From the NCBI GenBank assembly GCA_035530055.1, contig DATKVN010000021.1:1-43962 (forward strand): a stretch of 43,962 nucleotides of DNA. The letters are read 5' to 3'. Each line of letters opens with the position of its first letter. Within the stretch, counting starts at the first letter, position 1. The DNA comes from a bacterium (GTDB lineage Bacteria > UBA6262 > WVXT01). Below the pieces are notes generated by a model. That model was not told the origin of the DNA, searched no databases, and worked only from the letters and a program-made list of their open reading frames with translations. Of the stretch, positions 16,227 to 23,974 are shown piece by piece. The position numbers and the translations under genes were made by a program.

Positions 16227-17961
16227 CCTTTTCCATCTCTTCTTCTATCAGGTCAAATTTTTCCTCTTCTTTTTCGTCAATGAATTTCATCCGGGATATT
16301 CTTTCTTTCGCCTTGAGCTTCGCCAGCTCGGAAAATTCCACGCCCTCCTCCAGTAACTTTTGGGAGAGATGGAAAAGTTTGATTATAACTTTAAGCATTC
16401 GGTACTGCTTCTTTACTCCCGTATAAGCATCCTGCGGGTCAAAAGCATGCTGATGGAGAAAATCTTCTCTTATAGACTTTGCCGTATCTAAAATTAATCT
16501 ATCTTCAGGAGAGAGCGCTTCCAATCCCACCAACCTTACCAGCTCTTCCAGAGATGATTCCTCCTGAAGGATGCGCATCGCTTCTGAGCGCAGCTGGAGA
16601 TAATCTTTAGCCACTTCTTTAGCTAAGTATTCCTCAATATTATCCAGATAGAGCGAATAACTGTTCAGCCAATTGATTGCCGGAAAGTGGCGCTGATAGG
16701 CAAGTTTATCTTCCAGACTCCAGAAGACTTTTACCATGCGCAGAGTTGCCTGAACCACCGGGTCGGAAAGGTCGCCGCCAGGGGGAGAAACAGCGCCGAT
16801 TATGGACAGGGAGCCTTCTCTCTGATGCTGCCCTTGACAGATAACTCTGCCAGAGCGTTCATAAAACCCGGCTACCCGGCTAGCCAAATAGGCAGGATAA
16901 CCTTCCTCTCCAGGCATCTCTTCAAGTCTTCCCGACATCTCCCTCATCGCCTCTGCCCAGCGGGAGGTTGAATCTGCCATAATAGCTACCTTATATCCCA
17001 TATCCCGGAAATATTCCCCGATTGTAGCCCCGGTATAAACAGATGCTTCTCGGGCAGCTACCGGCATATTGGAAGTATTGGCAATCAGGACAGTCCTCTT
17101 CATCAAAGGCTCTCCCGTGCGGGGATCTTTTAACCTGGGCATTTCCATCAAAACATCGCACATCTCATTTCCCCTCTCACCACAGCCAACATAAATAATG
17201 ATATCTGCGTCTGACCACTTAGCGAGCTGGTGGAGAACTACAGTCTTCCCGCTTCCGAAAGGACCAGGAATACAGGCAGTGCCACCTTTAGTTATGGGGA
17301 AGAAAGTATCTATTACCCTTGTTCCTGTGTAAAGAGGGGTATTGGGAGGGAGTTTCTCTTTATAGGGCCTTTCCCGTCTGACAGGCCACCTCTGAAGCAT
17401 ACTCAAAGAGACTGGAGAGCGAGAATGGGAAGGCCGAACCCGGGCAATGGTCTCTTCTACGTTAAATTCTCCCTTAAGAATCTCCACAACTTCTCCTTCA
17501 ACCTCCGGAGGCACCATTATCTTATGTACTATCAGAGTAGTCTCCTGAACTTCTCCAATTATATCACCGGAGATAACATTGTCTCCCTTCTTAACCAGGG
17601 GTTTGAACTTCCATCTCTTTTCCCGGTCAATTCCAGAGATGTGGAGTCCTCTGGCAATATAATCTCCAGCCTTCTCTCTTATTTTGTCCAGAGGCCTTTG
17701 AATTCCATCATAAATAGAAGACATTAATCCGGGAGCTAACTCCACTGATAGCGGCCCACCTGTGGATACAACAGGCTCTCCGGGCCCCAACCCGGCAGTC
17801 TCTTCGTATACCTGGATAGAGACCCTGTTCTCCTTCAACTCAATCACTTCACCAATCAACCCGGGAGTGCCCACGCGCATCACCTCATACATTTTCACTC
17901 CCGGCAGTCCTTCAGCAACCACCAGAGGACCTGATACTTTTACAATTTTACCTTTAACCAT
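16213..17961 (-). CDS. atpA: V/A-type ATP synthase subunit A (catalytic)
   Basis: The catalytic subunit, 582 residues. The P-loop GPFGSGKT is at 233-240. The A-type-specific insertion lies at about 115-190, and family motifs include [21 protein letters not shown] (in part), [20 protein letters not shown] and [22 protein letters not shown] hydrolysis or synthesis is coupled to ion movement through subunits K and I. The ATG follows GGAGACAGAAG. The final codons (IKR and stop) lie inside the terminal repeat of the palindromic element. Confidence 0.97.
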   Translation of the reverse strand: MVKGKIVKVSGPLVVAEGLPGVKMYEVMRVGTPGLIGEVIELKENRVSIQVYEETAGLGPGEPVVSTGGPLSVELAPGLMSSIYDGIQRPLDKIREKAGDYIARGLHISGIDREKRWKFKPLVKKGDNVISGDIIGEVQETTLIVHKIMVPPEVEGEVVEILKGEFNVEETIARVRPSHSRSPVSLSMLQRWPVRRERPYKEKLPPNTPLYTGTRVIDTFFPITKGGTACIPGPFGSGKTVVLHQLAKWSDADIIIYVGCGERGNEMCDVLMEMPRLKDPRTGEPLMKRTVLIANTSNMPVAAREASVYTGATIGEYFRDMGYKVAIMADSTSRWAEAMREMSGRLEEMPGEEGYPAYLASRVAGFYERSGRVICQGQHQREGSLSIIGAVSPPGGDLSDPVVQATLRMVKVFWSLEDKLAYQRHFPAINWLNSYSLYLDNIEEYLAKEVAKDYLQLRSEAMRILQEESSLEELVRLVGLEALSPEDRLILDTAKSIREDFLHQHAFDPQDAYTGVKKQYRMLKVIIKLFHLSQKLLEEGVEFSELAKLKAKERISRMKFIDEKEEEKFDLIEEEMEKEIKR

Positions 17962-18006
17962 CTTCTGTCTCCAAAGGAGTCGTCACTCTCAACCCTCACC
18001 CTGTTG

Positions 18007-18312
18007 CTATTTAAATATATCTGCTCCCACCGCCCTAATAGCTATCTTTCTTAACTTCGCCAGACCTAACTTTTTCTCTTCAATACCAGGAATAATAGTA
18101 ATATCCACTTTTGCCATCAGTGAGACTTCGTCAATCTTCTCCAGAAGAGCTTCGGCAAAAGTCTCTGTTATGTAGACCAGTGAATAGTCTCCTTTGCTAA
18201 TCTCATCGAGCGCTCCGGCTGCCTGGGAAGTGTCGCCGACAGGAAAGGTAGAGAAACCGACTCCCTTAAAACCCCAGACGAAATCTCTCTCCCCGATTAT
18301 TGCGACTTTCAT
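18007..18312 (-). CDS. atpF: V/A-type ATP synthase subunit F
   Basis: The small central-stalk subunit, 101 residues from the ATG at 18312, preceded by AGGGAAGAG. A start seven codons further upstream is possible but would lack a good ribosome site. It begins MKVAIIGERDFVWGFKGVG, the usual start of NtpG/AtpF-type subunits, and contains DYSLVYITETFAEAL. It lies between atpC and atpA in the standard order. Confidence 0.94.
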   Translation of the reverse strand: MKVAIIGERDFVWGFKGVGFSTFPVGDTSQAAGALDEISKGDYSLVYITETFAEALLEKIDEVSLMAKVDITIIPGIEEKKLGLAKLRKIAIRAVGADIFK

Positions 18313-18335
18313 TTCTCTTCCCTCTTGCCTCAAAC

Positions 18336-19349
18336 CTAATGGCTGCGACTACCGATATAGACCTCTCTCAGTCTCCCCTTGATTGATTCCGGAGACAATT
18401 TATTAAACTTGCCTACTATGGCAGTCCTGAGATTCTTAACTTCCATCTCCTTAGCCACAAGATAGCCAATTAATGGTTCAATACCGAAGCTTATGTATTT
18501 TGCTCTTTTCACGAAGTTCAACAGGTAATCATCAAATAACTTTTCCAAAAAAGAGAAGCTTCCGCTTTTCTTCCAGTGTTCAATCCCGCTCTTCAATATT
18601 TCGTAATAATCTTTGAATCTCAGACTATCGACAAAGCTCTCCAGAGAACCCGCAAACAATTTTAAGAAGTGCTCTCTCTCTAAGACCCCTCCCGAAATCA
18701 AGCGATTCCTTAGGGCGTCTCTCCCCTTAGTCATCTCCTTCAGTCTCAAGAAAGTTCTGATATTGGCCAGGTCAATCTGAATCAAAAATAGTCTCTCCAG
18801 AAATTCACACTTTGCCCGACGCGATACCTGAAGAGAGTGAGAAAAATATATCTCGTCGAGGATAGTATTGATCAGTTGAATATTCTTTTCAGAACTATAG
18901 ATTCCCTCTATCTTCTCCAGGGCTCCTGCCAAAAGTGGAGGCAGCCTGAAAAAATTACTAGTTCTCACTGCTTCTGTAAGCTCTTCGCGATTAACTTTGG
19001 AGGGAGTCAGGTAGTATTCGTCCTCTCGGGGAGCTACGTACTTTTTTTTAAAAGCAACCTTGATATTATGGAAGTCGTTTCGTAAAATGAATAAGTCCGT
19101 TATCTCGGGATCCTGTGTCAGCTCAGAAATCAAGCCATAAACACTTTCCATCTGGCGGGAGAGATGCAAGTCGAAATCCTCCTCCCTCTTGACCAATGCC
19201 AGCCCCTCTCGATAATCTGTATCGCTCAAACCCTTGAGCGCCTCTTCAACATTTTCCGCCTCAAGAATACTTAACAGCTTATGAAGATCGAGCAGTCTTA
19301 CTTCCCTTGCCCTTATCTTTCCCACCGCATAAGCATAACGATTATCCAT
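18336..19349 (-). CDS. atpC: V/A-type ATP synthase subunit C
   Basis: The 337-residue helical subunit that links the central stalk to the membrane rotor. It starts MDNRYAYAVGKIRARE, typical of the family, and shows the internal repeat pattern around FILRNDFHNIKVAFKKKY and FLRLKEMTKGRDALRNRLISGG. GGTGGAG lies five bases before the ATG. The last five codons and stop (GSRSH) are encoded by a stretch matching the REP-like repeat at 19376 in 19 of 21 bases, so the C-terminus seems to have been rewritten by a repeat. Confidence 0.95.
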   Translation of the reverse strand: MDNRYAYAVGKIRAREVRLLDLHKLLSILEAENVEEALKGLSDTDYREGLALVKREEDFDLHLSRQMESVYGLISELTQDPEITDLFILRNDFHNIKVAFKKKYVAPREDEYYLTPSKVNREELTEAVRTSNFFRLPPLLAGALEKIEGIYSSEKNIQLINTILDEIYFSHSLQVSRRAKCEFLERLFLIQIDLANIRTFLRLKEMTKGRDALRNRLISGGVLEREHFLKLFAGSLESFVDSLRFKDYYEILKSGIEHWKKSGSFSFLEKLFDDYLLNFVKRAKYISFGIEPLIGYLVAKEMEVKNLRTAIVGKFNKLSPESIKGRLREVYIGSRSH

Positions 19350-19375
19350 ATGAACTCCACCAGTAAACGATAATT

Positions 19376-19429
19376 GGTAGTCGCAACCTTTAGGTTGCGT
19401 TAATACGCAGGCTGAAGCCTGCGACTACC
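19376..19429. repeat. REP-like double hairpin between atpE and atpC
   Basis: Flanked by GGTAGTCGCA and its complement TGCGACTACC. Two inner hairpins, CGCAACCTTTAGGTTGCG and CGCAGGCTGAAGCCTGCG, are separated by TTAATA. It fills most of the 92-base gap between the two genes. Related units occur in other gaps of the window. Confidence 0.85.
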
Positions 19430-19441
19430 TTTTGAAGAGTT

Positions 19442-20038
19442 TTATGTAAACAGGAGTTTTATGACTTCGTCTTCTGTCTTCTCCCGTAAAGACCTCAATA
19501 TGTTATCCCAGGAGTTACTTATCTCTATCTTTCCCCATTTCAGAATAAATCCATCAGCAATAGACGCTGGCTCAGAAGATAGTTTCAGTTTACCCTTTTT
19601 ACCAGCTCTTATCAATTCAGCGTTTACGCTGTTAATCAACTTCTGATCTATTTTCTTCCTATCATTTTTGCCAACAACTACCAACTCTTCACCCGTCTGG
19701 CAACTCTCCAGCATAATTCTGTTTACCAACTCTCGATAATCTCTGCCGTTCAAATTCCTTATTCTCTTCTCTACTTCCCGGTAAACCTCTGCCAAAATTC
19801 TCTGCTTCTCCCCTAGTATACGCTTGCGTGACTCTAAAGAGGCTAAGGTCACAATTCTTTCCCCACCCTTGCGGGCATTCTCTATCCCTTCCCGGGTGAG
19901 CTCACCAACCACCCTTTCTGCTTCTCGTTTGCCCTCCTCGATTATCCGGGAAGCTCGGGACTCTGCTTCGTCGATAATTTTTCTTATCTGTTCATCACTA
20001 TCGTGGATAATCTTCTCAAGAATTTTTTCAAGAGGCAT
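19442..20038 (-). CDS. atpE: V/A-type ATP synthase subunit E (peripheral stalk)
   Basis: This 198-residue protein has a charged coiled-coil N-terminal half (EKILEKIIHDSDEQIRKIID, EEGKREAERVV) and a globular C-terminal half including GFILKWGKIEISNSWDNIL, as in bacterial V-type E subunits. It forms the peripheral stalk with the small H/G subunit. GAGGAAA precedes the ATG at 20038. Confidence 0.93.
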   Translation of the reverse strand: MPLEKILEKIIHDSDEQIRKIIDEAESRASRIIEEGKREAERVVGELTREGIENARKGGERIVTLASLESRKRILGEKQRILAEVYREVEKRIRNLNGRDYRELVNRIMLESCQTGEELVVVGKNDRKKIDQKLINSVNAELIRAGKKGKLKLSSEPASIADGFILKWGKIEISNSWDNILRSLREKTEDEVIKLLFT

Positions 20039-20094
20039 AAGATTTCCTCAAAAATTACAGGAGAGCTTTTATTGTCCACCATTAATAAATGGCG

Positions 20095-20571
20095 TCAACT
20101 TCCCAGGCGAATCCCTGTAAGGAGAAAGAAAGAAGTTACCAGTCCCAAAAGTGCGTATGTTTCTACTAAAGCTGCATAAATTAATGCTCTCATTTCTGCT
20201 CCCGGCTGTTTTGCTGCTACCCCTATTCCAGCAGCACAAACCTTTCCCTGATGAATAGCCGAAATCAGCCCAGAAAAAGCAATGGGCATACAGGCGCCAA
20301 AAATTTGCAGGCCTTGAGATAAGCTAATAACCGGAACTTGCCCAACCAGAAGACCCAATTTGATAATAACCAAAAACCCGACCACGAAACCATAGAACCC
20401 TTGAGTTCCTGGAAGCGCTACCAGTAGAAACATCCTGCCGAATTTCTCCGGACTCTCGGATAGGACACCATTTGCCGCCTGACCAGCCAACCCTACGCCT
20501 ATACTGGAACCAATGCCAGCCATAAATACTGCCATCGCTCCACCAATAATAGCCACTACCAATCCTTCCAT
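20095..20571 (-). CDS. atpK: V/A-type ATP synthase subunit K (membrane rotor, double hairpin, probable Na+ type)
   Basis: The rotor-ring subunit has four membrane helices in two fused hairpins, 158 residues from the ATG at 20571 (an upstream GTG two codons earlier is less well spaced from GGGGG). The first hairpin has the loop LPGTQGFYGFVVG and the second has AALVETYALLGLV with the essential glutamate E137. L53, T56, Q57, Q108 and E137 occupy the positions of the Na+ ligands described in the E. hirae NtpK ring (L61, T64, Q65, Q110, E139). Sodium coupling is therefore predicted. The first-hairpin carboxylate is absent, as in other V-type K subunits. Confidence 0.95.
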   Translation of the reverse strand: MEGLVVAIIGGAMAVFMAGIGSSIGVGLAGQAANGVLSESPEKFGRMFLLVALPGTQGFYGFVVGFLVIIKLGLLVGQVPVISLSQGLQIFGACMPIAFSGLISAIHQGKVCAAGIGVAAKQPGAEMRALIYAALVETYALLGLVTSFFLLTGIRLGS

Positions 20572-20608
20572 CTCCACCCCCTAGTAAACAAAATATGAGC
20601 CTTTGACG

Positions 20609-20760
20609 GCACCGCTTGCGGTGCGTTAGGAGTAGCAGCACCGCTTGCGGTACGTTAGGAGTAGCAGAGCCGCTTGCGGTACGTTAGGAGTAGCAGAGCT
20701 TGCTCTGCGATAACTAATCGCGAGACAAGTCTCGCTACTCCAGCTCTGCAGCTACTAACT
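20609..20760. repeat. Tandem 29-bp units plus REP-like hairpins
   Basis: Three contiguous 29-bp units at 20609-20637, 20638-20666 and 20667-20695 each consist of a hairpin (ACCGCTTGCGGT type) and the tail ACGTTAGGAGTAGCA. They are followed by hairpins AGAGCTTGCTCT and GCGAGACAAGTCTCGC with TACTCC. There are no spacers between units, so this is not CRISPR. The run reaches into the last codons of atpI. It fills the 177-base gap between atpI and atpK. Confidence 0.85.
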
Positions 20761-22746
20761 CCTGAGAACTGTATATCTTCTCTCCTCGGCAAAAGGTCTG
20801 AAGACATCCCCTCCGCCTTGAAAAAACTTCATAAAAAATTCAAGATACTGTAACCGGGAAGTGTGAACATATGCCCCAAATGCATTCATTGCCAAATTAA
20901 ATAGATGTGCCGGAACAAAGAGAACAATTGCTAATAGAAGTCCGACGTAGGGGATTTCCGAAATGAGAGAGAAAATTTCATTAATCGCAGAAGCCAGAAG
21001 ACCCGTGGTTAAACCCAAGGCGAAGAGCCTCAGATAAGAAAGTATATCGGCTAACGAATTCCCGGTTACTACCCCGTACCAGCCAAACCAGCACCAGAAG
21101 AGTTTAAACAGCACTCCTTTGTTTGTAGTCCACTGATTATAAAATATTGCTAAGCTGCTAAGAGAAAATAGTCCCACACTGATTATCACCAGAACCGGTA
21201 TGGAAGGTAGAACCTTGAATAGGTAGATGGCTATAAGGAGGGGAAGCGAAACTTGTACCCCCAGGGCGGGCATCTCTCTAAAGAAAGCATTCTGCCAGTC
21301 CTTATCCTTTATCTCTCTCAACAATCTTATAGTCACTCCCGTCCACACCTGAATAAAGCCCAGAGCTATCGCCAATACTAAAAAAAGGAGTGAATTTTCT
21401 ATGGGGTCGAAAACAACGACTGCCCCCTTCATACTTTTCAGGAAATTGAAACTCTCCGGTAATTTATCAATCATATTCCCAAACCAGCCACCAGTCACCG
21501 TACCCCAAAAAATAGAAGCCAGACCTCCATAACCGATTAAACGGAAAAAACGCCTCCCCATCGGTCCCATCTTTAATTTCTTCAGAGCGAGCCAGGAAAA
21601 TACCGCCAGAACTATACCATATCCTGCATCAGTAATACAGAGACCGAAGAAGAGGGCAAAGAATGGTGCCATATAGGGGGTAGGATCGATACTTCCATAT
21701 ACGGGGCGACCAAAAAGGTCTGTAACAACTTCAAAGGGCTGAATTGCTCTACTATTTTCCAGAATCACAGGCACTTTCTCGCCCTTGCCGGGAGGAGAAA
21801 CTGTTATTTCTATCTCGGGATATTTCTCTTCTAAAGTTTTCTTTACCCGGCCCACCCTGCTTTCCTGAATCCAACCGGAAAGGAAAAAGGAGACCCTTGT
21901 CCGGGCTAAAAAATCTCCTGCTTTCTCCTTCTTCTGGAGATTATAATAGTGGTCGTGTACAGCCATAAGCTGGGCCTTGTAACGCAATAGAGAAGAGGCT
22001 TCCCTGTTCAGTTCTTTTTTCCTGTTTTCCGCTTCTCCTATCTCCCTTTCAATCTGGATAAGAAACTCCTCAGGCGAATGGTTCACTTGAGGCAAAAGAG
22101 TTTCGTAAAATTCGTACTTCTTTAGAAGAGGAATGATATTATCTTTCTCTTCTTTTAGAAAAATAAGCACCATATATACAGAAGTTTTGTCTCGTCTGAC
22201 TTCACACCAGTAACTCGTTGATGAACTCTTCTCCAGTTCGCTTGAGAACTTTTTATAATTTTTCACAGGAACGATTCCCGGAACCACTCGAGTCTTATCT
22301 GTATCCACAAGGTCAGACAAGTTTAACAATAAATCTCTCCAGGGAATTAAGACGGTCTTCTCCTCGCTAAGTCTTTTCTTTTCCACCTCTAATTCGCGAA
22401 ATTCTTCTTCCAGATTCTTACACTGGGAGTAAACTTCATCCAATCTGAAAGTCTCTAAAATGTTAGACAATTCAGCTCGGTCCAGAACTAACTTTTCTTG
22501 AGTTAACCCTTCCAGAAATGCGGACTTCTCCTGGAAACTGGCGAGAAACTCGAGGAGGTATTGAATTTTTCTCAATCTGTCTTCAAAAATCGACTCCTGC
22601 CTCGATTCCATAAAATAGTCCTGGGTAAGCTCTTTCCGCAGGTCATTAATCTCCATAACTCCCCATTTGTGGAGGAGTGCGAGCACGTTTTCCCGTATTG
22701 AATTATGTCCTATTATCTGAATTTTTTTAATCTTAGAAATTGCCAT
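20755..22746 (-). CDS. atpI: V/A-type ATP synthase subunit I (a-type stator)
   Basis: The 663-residue protein has a soluble N-terminal half (coiled-coil arms, about 1-345) that holds the peripheral stalks. The C-terminal half, with about seven or eight membrane helices, forms the ion half-channels. Recognisable stretches are PTPYMAPFFALFFGLCITDAGYG, SLADILSYLRLFALGLTTG (with the expected channel arginine in SYLRLFA) and FVPAHLFNLAMNAFGAYVHTSRLQYLEFF (quoted in part). The ATG comes one base after the stop of the H subunit. The C-terminal residues LRS and the stop are encoded within repeat-like sequence GGAGTTAGTAGC. Confidence 0.95.
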   Translation of the reverse strand: MAISKIKKIQIIGHNSIRENVLALLHKWGVMEINDLRKELTQDYFMESRQESIFEDRLRKIQYLLEFLASFQEKSAFLEGLTQEKLVLDRAELSNILETFRLDEVYSQCKNLEEEFRELEVEKKRLSEEKTVLIPWRDLLLNLSDLVDTDKTRVVPGIVPVKNYKKFSSELEKSSSTSYWCEVRRDKTSVYMVLIFLKEEKDNIIPLLKKYEFYETLLPQVNHSPEEFLIQIEREIGEAENRKKELNREASSLLRYKAQLMAVHDHYYNLQKKEKAGDFLARTRVSFFLSGWIQESRVGRVKKTLEEKYPEIEITVSPPGKGEKVPVILENSRAIQPFEVVTDLFGRPVYGSIDPTPYMAPFFALFFGLCITDAGYGIVLAVFSWLALKKLKMGPMGRRFFRLIGYGGLASIFWGTVTGGWFGNMIDKLPESFNFLKSMKGAVVVFDPIENSLLFLVLAIALGFIQVWTGVTIRLLREIKDKDWQNAFFREMPALGVQVSLPLLIAIYLFKVLPSIPVLVIISVGLFSLSSLAIFYNQWTTNKGVLFKLFWCWFGWYGVVTGNSLADILSYLRLFALGLTTGLLASAINEIFSLISEIPYVGLLLAIVLFVPAHLFNLAMNAFGAYVHTSRLQYLEFFMKFFQGGGDVFRPFAEERRYTVLRS

Positions 22747-22747
22747 T

Positions 22748-23068
22748 CTATTTTAGTTGAATTCCCATCTCCCGGAGTATTCGACTCAGTGACTTGTGGA
22801 AGCGGGGTTTTACTTTCTCTTTCAGTTTCTTTATCTCTTCTTTTTCTTTATCAGCAATTTTCTTGCTTTCTCTTCGAGCATCTTCCTCCGCTTGCCTAGC
22901 CAGCTCTTCCATTGTCTCCTGTGTCTCTTTCCTGGCTTGAACGATTAGTTCTATTTTTCTGTTCAACGCATCCTGAATTATAGCTTCTGTCTGAAGACGT
23001 GCCTGTTCCAGCTTCTTTTGACAATTCTTTTCCACTTCTTTTATTTTTTTAATTGCCTGAGTGACCAT
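22748..23068 (-). CDS. V/A-type ATP synthase small peripheral-stalk subunit (H/G-like)
   Basis: A 106-residue, almost fully coiled-coil protein rich in K, E, Q and R (KKIKEVEKNCQKKLEQAR, EELARQAEEDARRESKK), matching the NtpF/AhaH-type subunit that pairs with subunit E. I start it at the ATG at 23068; the open frame continues 41 codons upstream, but that part is translated from a REP-like repeat. No clear ribosome site is visible. It is the first gene of the ATPase operon, one base from atpI. Confidence 0.85.
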   Translation of the reverse strand: MVTQAIKKIKEVEKNCQKKLEQARLQTEAIIQDALNRKIELIVQARKETQETMEELARQAEEDARRESKKIADKEKEEIKKLKEKVKPRFHKSLSRILREMGIQLK

Positions 23069-23119
23069 TTTATTTGATGAAGTTAAAATTAAAAAGACCC
23101 CTTCTTCAGAGGCTGTTTT

Positions 23120-23238
23120 GGAGTAGCGAAACTTGTTTCGCGATAATAACGCAGAGCAAGCTCTGCTACTCCACGCAGGCTGTAGCCGCAACCTTTAGGG
23201 TGCGTTTATATAACGCTCCGATGAATCGGAGCTACTCC
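23120..23238. repeat. Cluster of REP-like palindromes upstream of the ATPase operon
   Basis: Several units follow one another: AGCGAAACTTGTTTCGCG, GCAGAGCAAGCTCTGC flanked by GGAGTAG and CTACTCC, GCAACCTTTAGGGTGCG, and CTCCGATGAATCGGAG with a final CTACTCC. This fills the 5' leader of the ATPase transcript. The remaining part of the 332-base gap (23239-23400) is AT-rich and holds the divergent promoters. Confidence 0.85.
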
Positions 23239-23296
23239 TCTCCAAAATAGGGAATTAATAGATTATAAAAATTGGTAAATTCTGAATATCTATAGT

Positions 23297-23326
23297 AGAA
23301 TATAATAAATTAACCTTTAAAGTCAA
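23297..23326 (-). promoter_or_regulatory. Predicted promoter of the V-ATPase operon
   Basis: On the minus strand, TTGACT (23326-23321) is followed after 18 bases by TATTCT (23302-23297); TATATT two bases earlier is an alternative -10. It points toward the ATPase genes about 230 bases away. Its -35 is one arm of a palindrome shared with the opposing ndk promoter. Confidence 0.55.
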
Positions 23327-23334
23327 GAATTTTC

Positions 23335-23364
23335 TTGACATTTTGGTTTACTTTTTAGTATAAA
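23335..23364 (+). promoter_or_regulatory. Predicted promoter of ndk
   Basis: TTGACA (23335-23340), an 18-base spacer and TATAAA (23359-23364) lie 36 bases before the ndk start. The -35 forms the second arm of the perfect palindrome GTCAAGAATTTTCTTGAC (23322-23339). Confidence 0.65.
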
Positions 23365-23400
23365 ACAGATACAATTATAGAGGAAAATGGAGAAAATGGA

Positions 23401-23907
23401 TTGATTCAGCAGACTTTAGTTCTCATAAAGCCGGATGGCTTAAAGAAGTCTTTAACCGGTAATATTCTAACCCGCCTCTCGGAAACAAAGTTGGAGATCG
23501 CTGCAGCTAAAATTGTCCATGTCAGCCGAGAGTTGGCTGAAGAACATTACTGCCACATGAAAAAGAAGCCATTCTTCGAAGAACTTATCAAATATATCCA
23601 GGGAGAACTCCACAAAAGGCGAAAAGTTCTGGCTATGGTTTATCATGGAGAAAACGCCATAAAAAAAGTTAGACAGCTTGCTGGTGCCACCAATCCTGAG
23701 GAGGCTGATCCTATCTCCATAAGGGGTGCTTACGGACGCATCACCACCAGTGGCATTTATGAAAACGTAATCCATACCTCTACGAATGAAGCAGAAGCTG
23801 AGAGGGAAATAAAGCTCTGGTTTGAACCGGACGAAATAATATACAAACTGTATCCCGTTGAGGAGGCAACTGTTAAAAACCTCAAGAAGAGAGTGTGGAA
23901 GAAGTAA
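23401..23907 (+). CDS. ndk: Nucleoside diphosphate kinase (long form)
   Basis: The 168-residue enzyme transfers phosphate between nucleoside tri- and diphosphates through a phosphohistidine. It starts MIQQTLVLIKPDGLKK and has the active-site histidine H125 in NVIHTS, replacing the commoner NxxHGSDS. Substrate-site elements RQLAGATNPEEADPISIRG are present. It is about 25 residues longer than typical bacterial Ndk, with extra length around residues 64-75 and at the C-terminus. The start is TTG with GGAG eight bases upstream; the nearby ATG is out of frame. Together with the next gene it forms the only plus-strand cluster left of the origin. Confidence 0.92.
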   Translation: MIQQTLVLIKPDGLKKSLTGNILTRLSETKLEIAAAKIVHVSRELAEEHYCHMKKKPFFEELIKYIQGELHKRRKVLAMVYHGENAIKKVRQLAGATNPEEADPISIRGAYGRITTSGIYENVIHTSTNEAEAEREIKLWFEPDEIIYKLYPVEEATVKNLKKRVWKK

Positions 23908-23974
23908 TTTGAGTTTTCAATAGAGACGCCGCCTTATTTTCAGCTCTGGCGTTTTGTCTAAGAAAGGGAAACAA

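Noticed and set aside
20609-20695. Possible CRISPR array (three regular repeats of 29 bp)
   Set aside because: The units are contiguous without spacers, are themselves hairpins of the REP type, and no cas gene is present.
23069-23191. N-terminal extension of the small V-ATPase subunit
   Set aside because: The extra 41 residues are translated repeat sequence; the coiled-coil part starts at the internal ATG.
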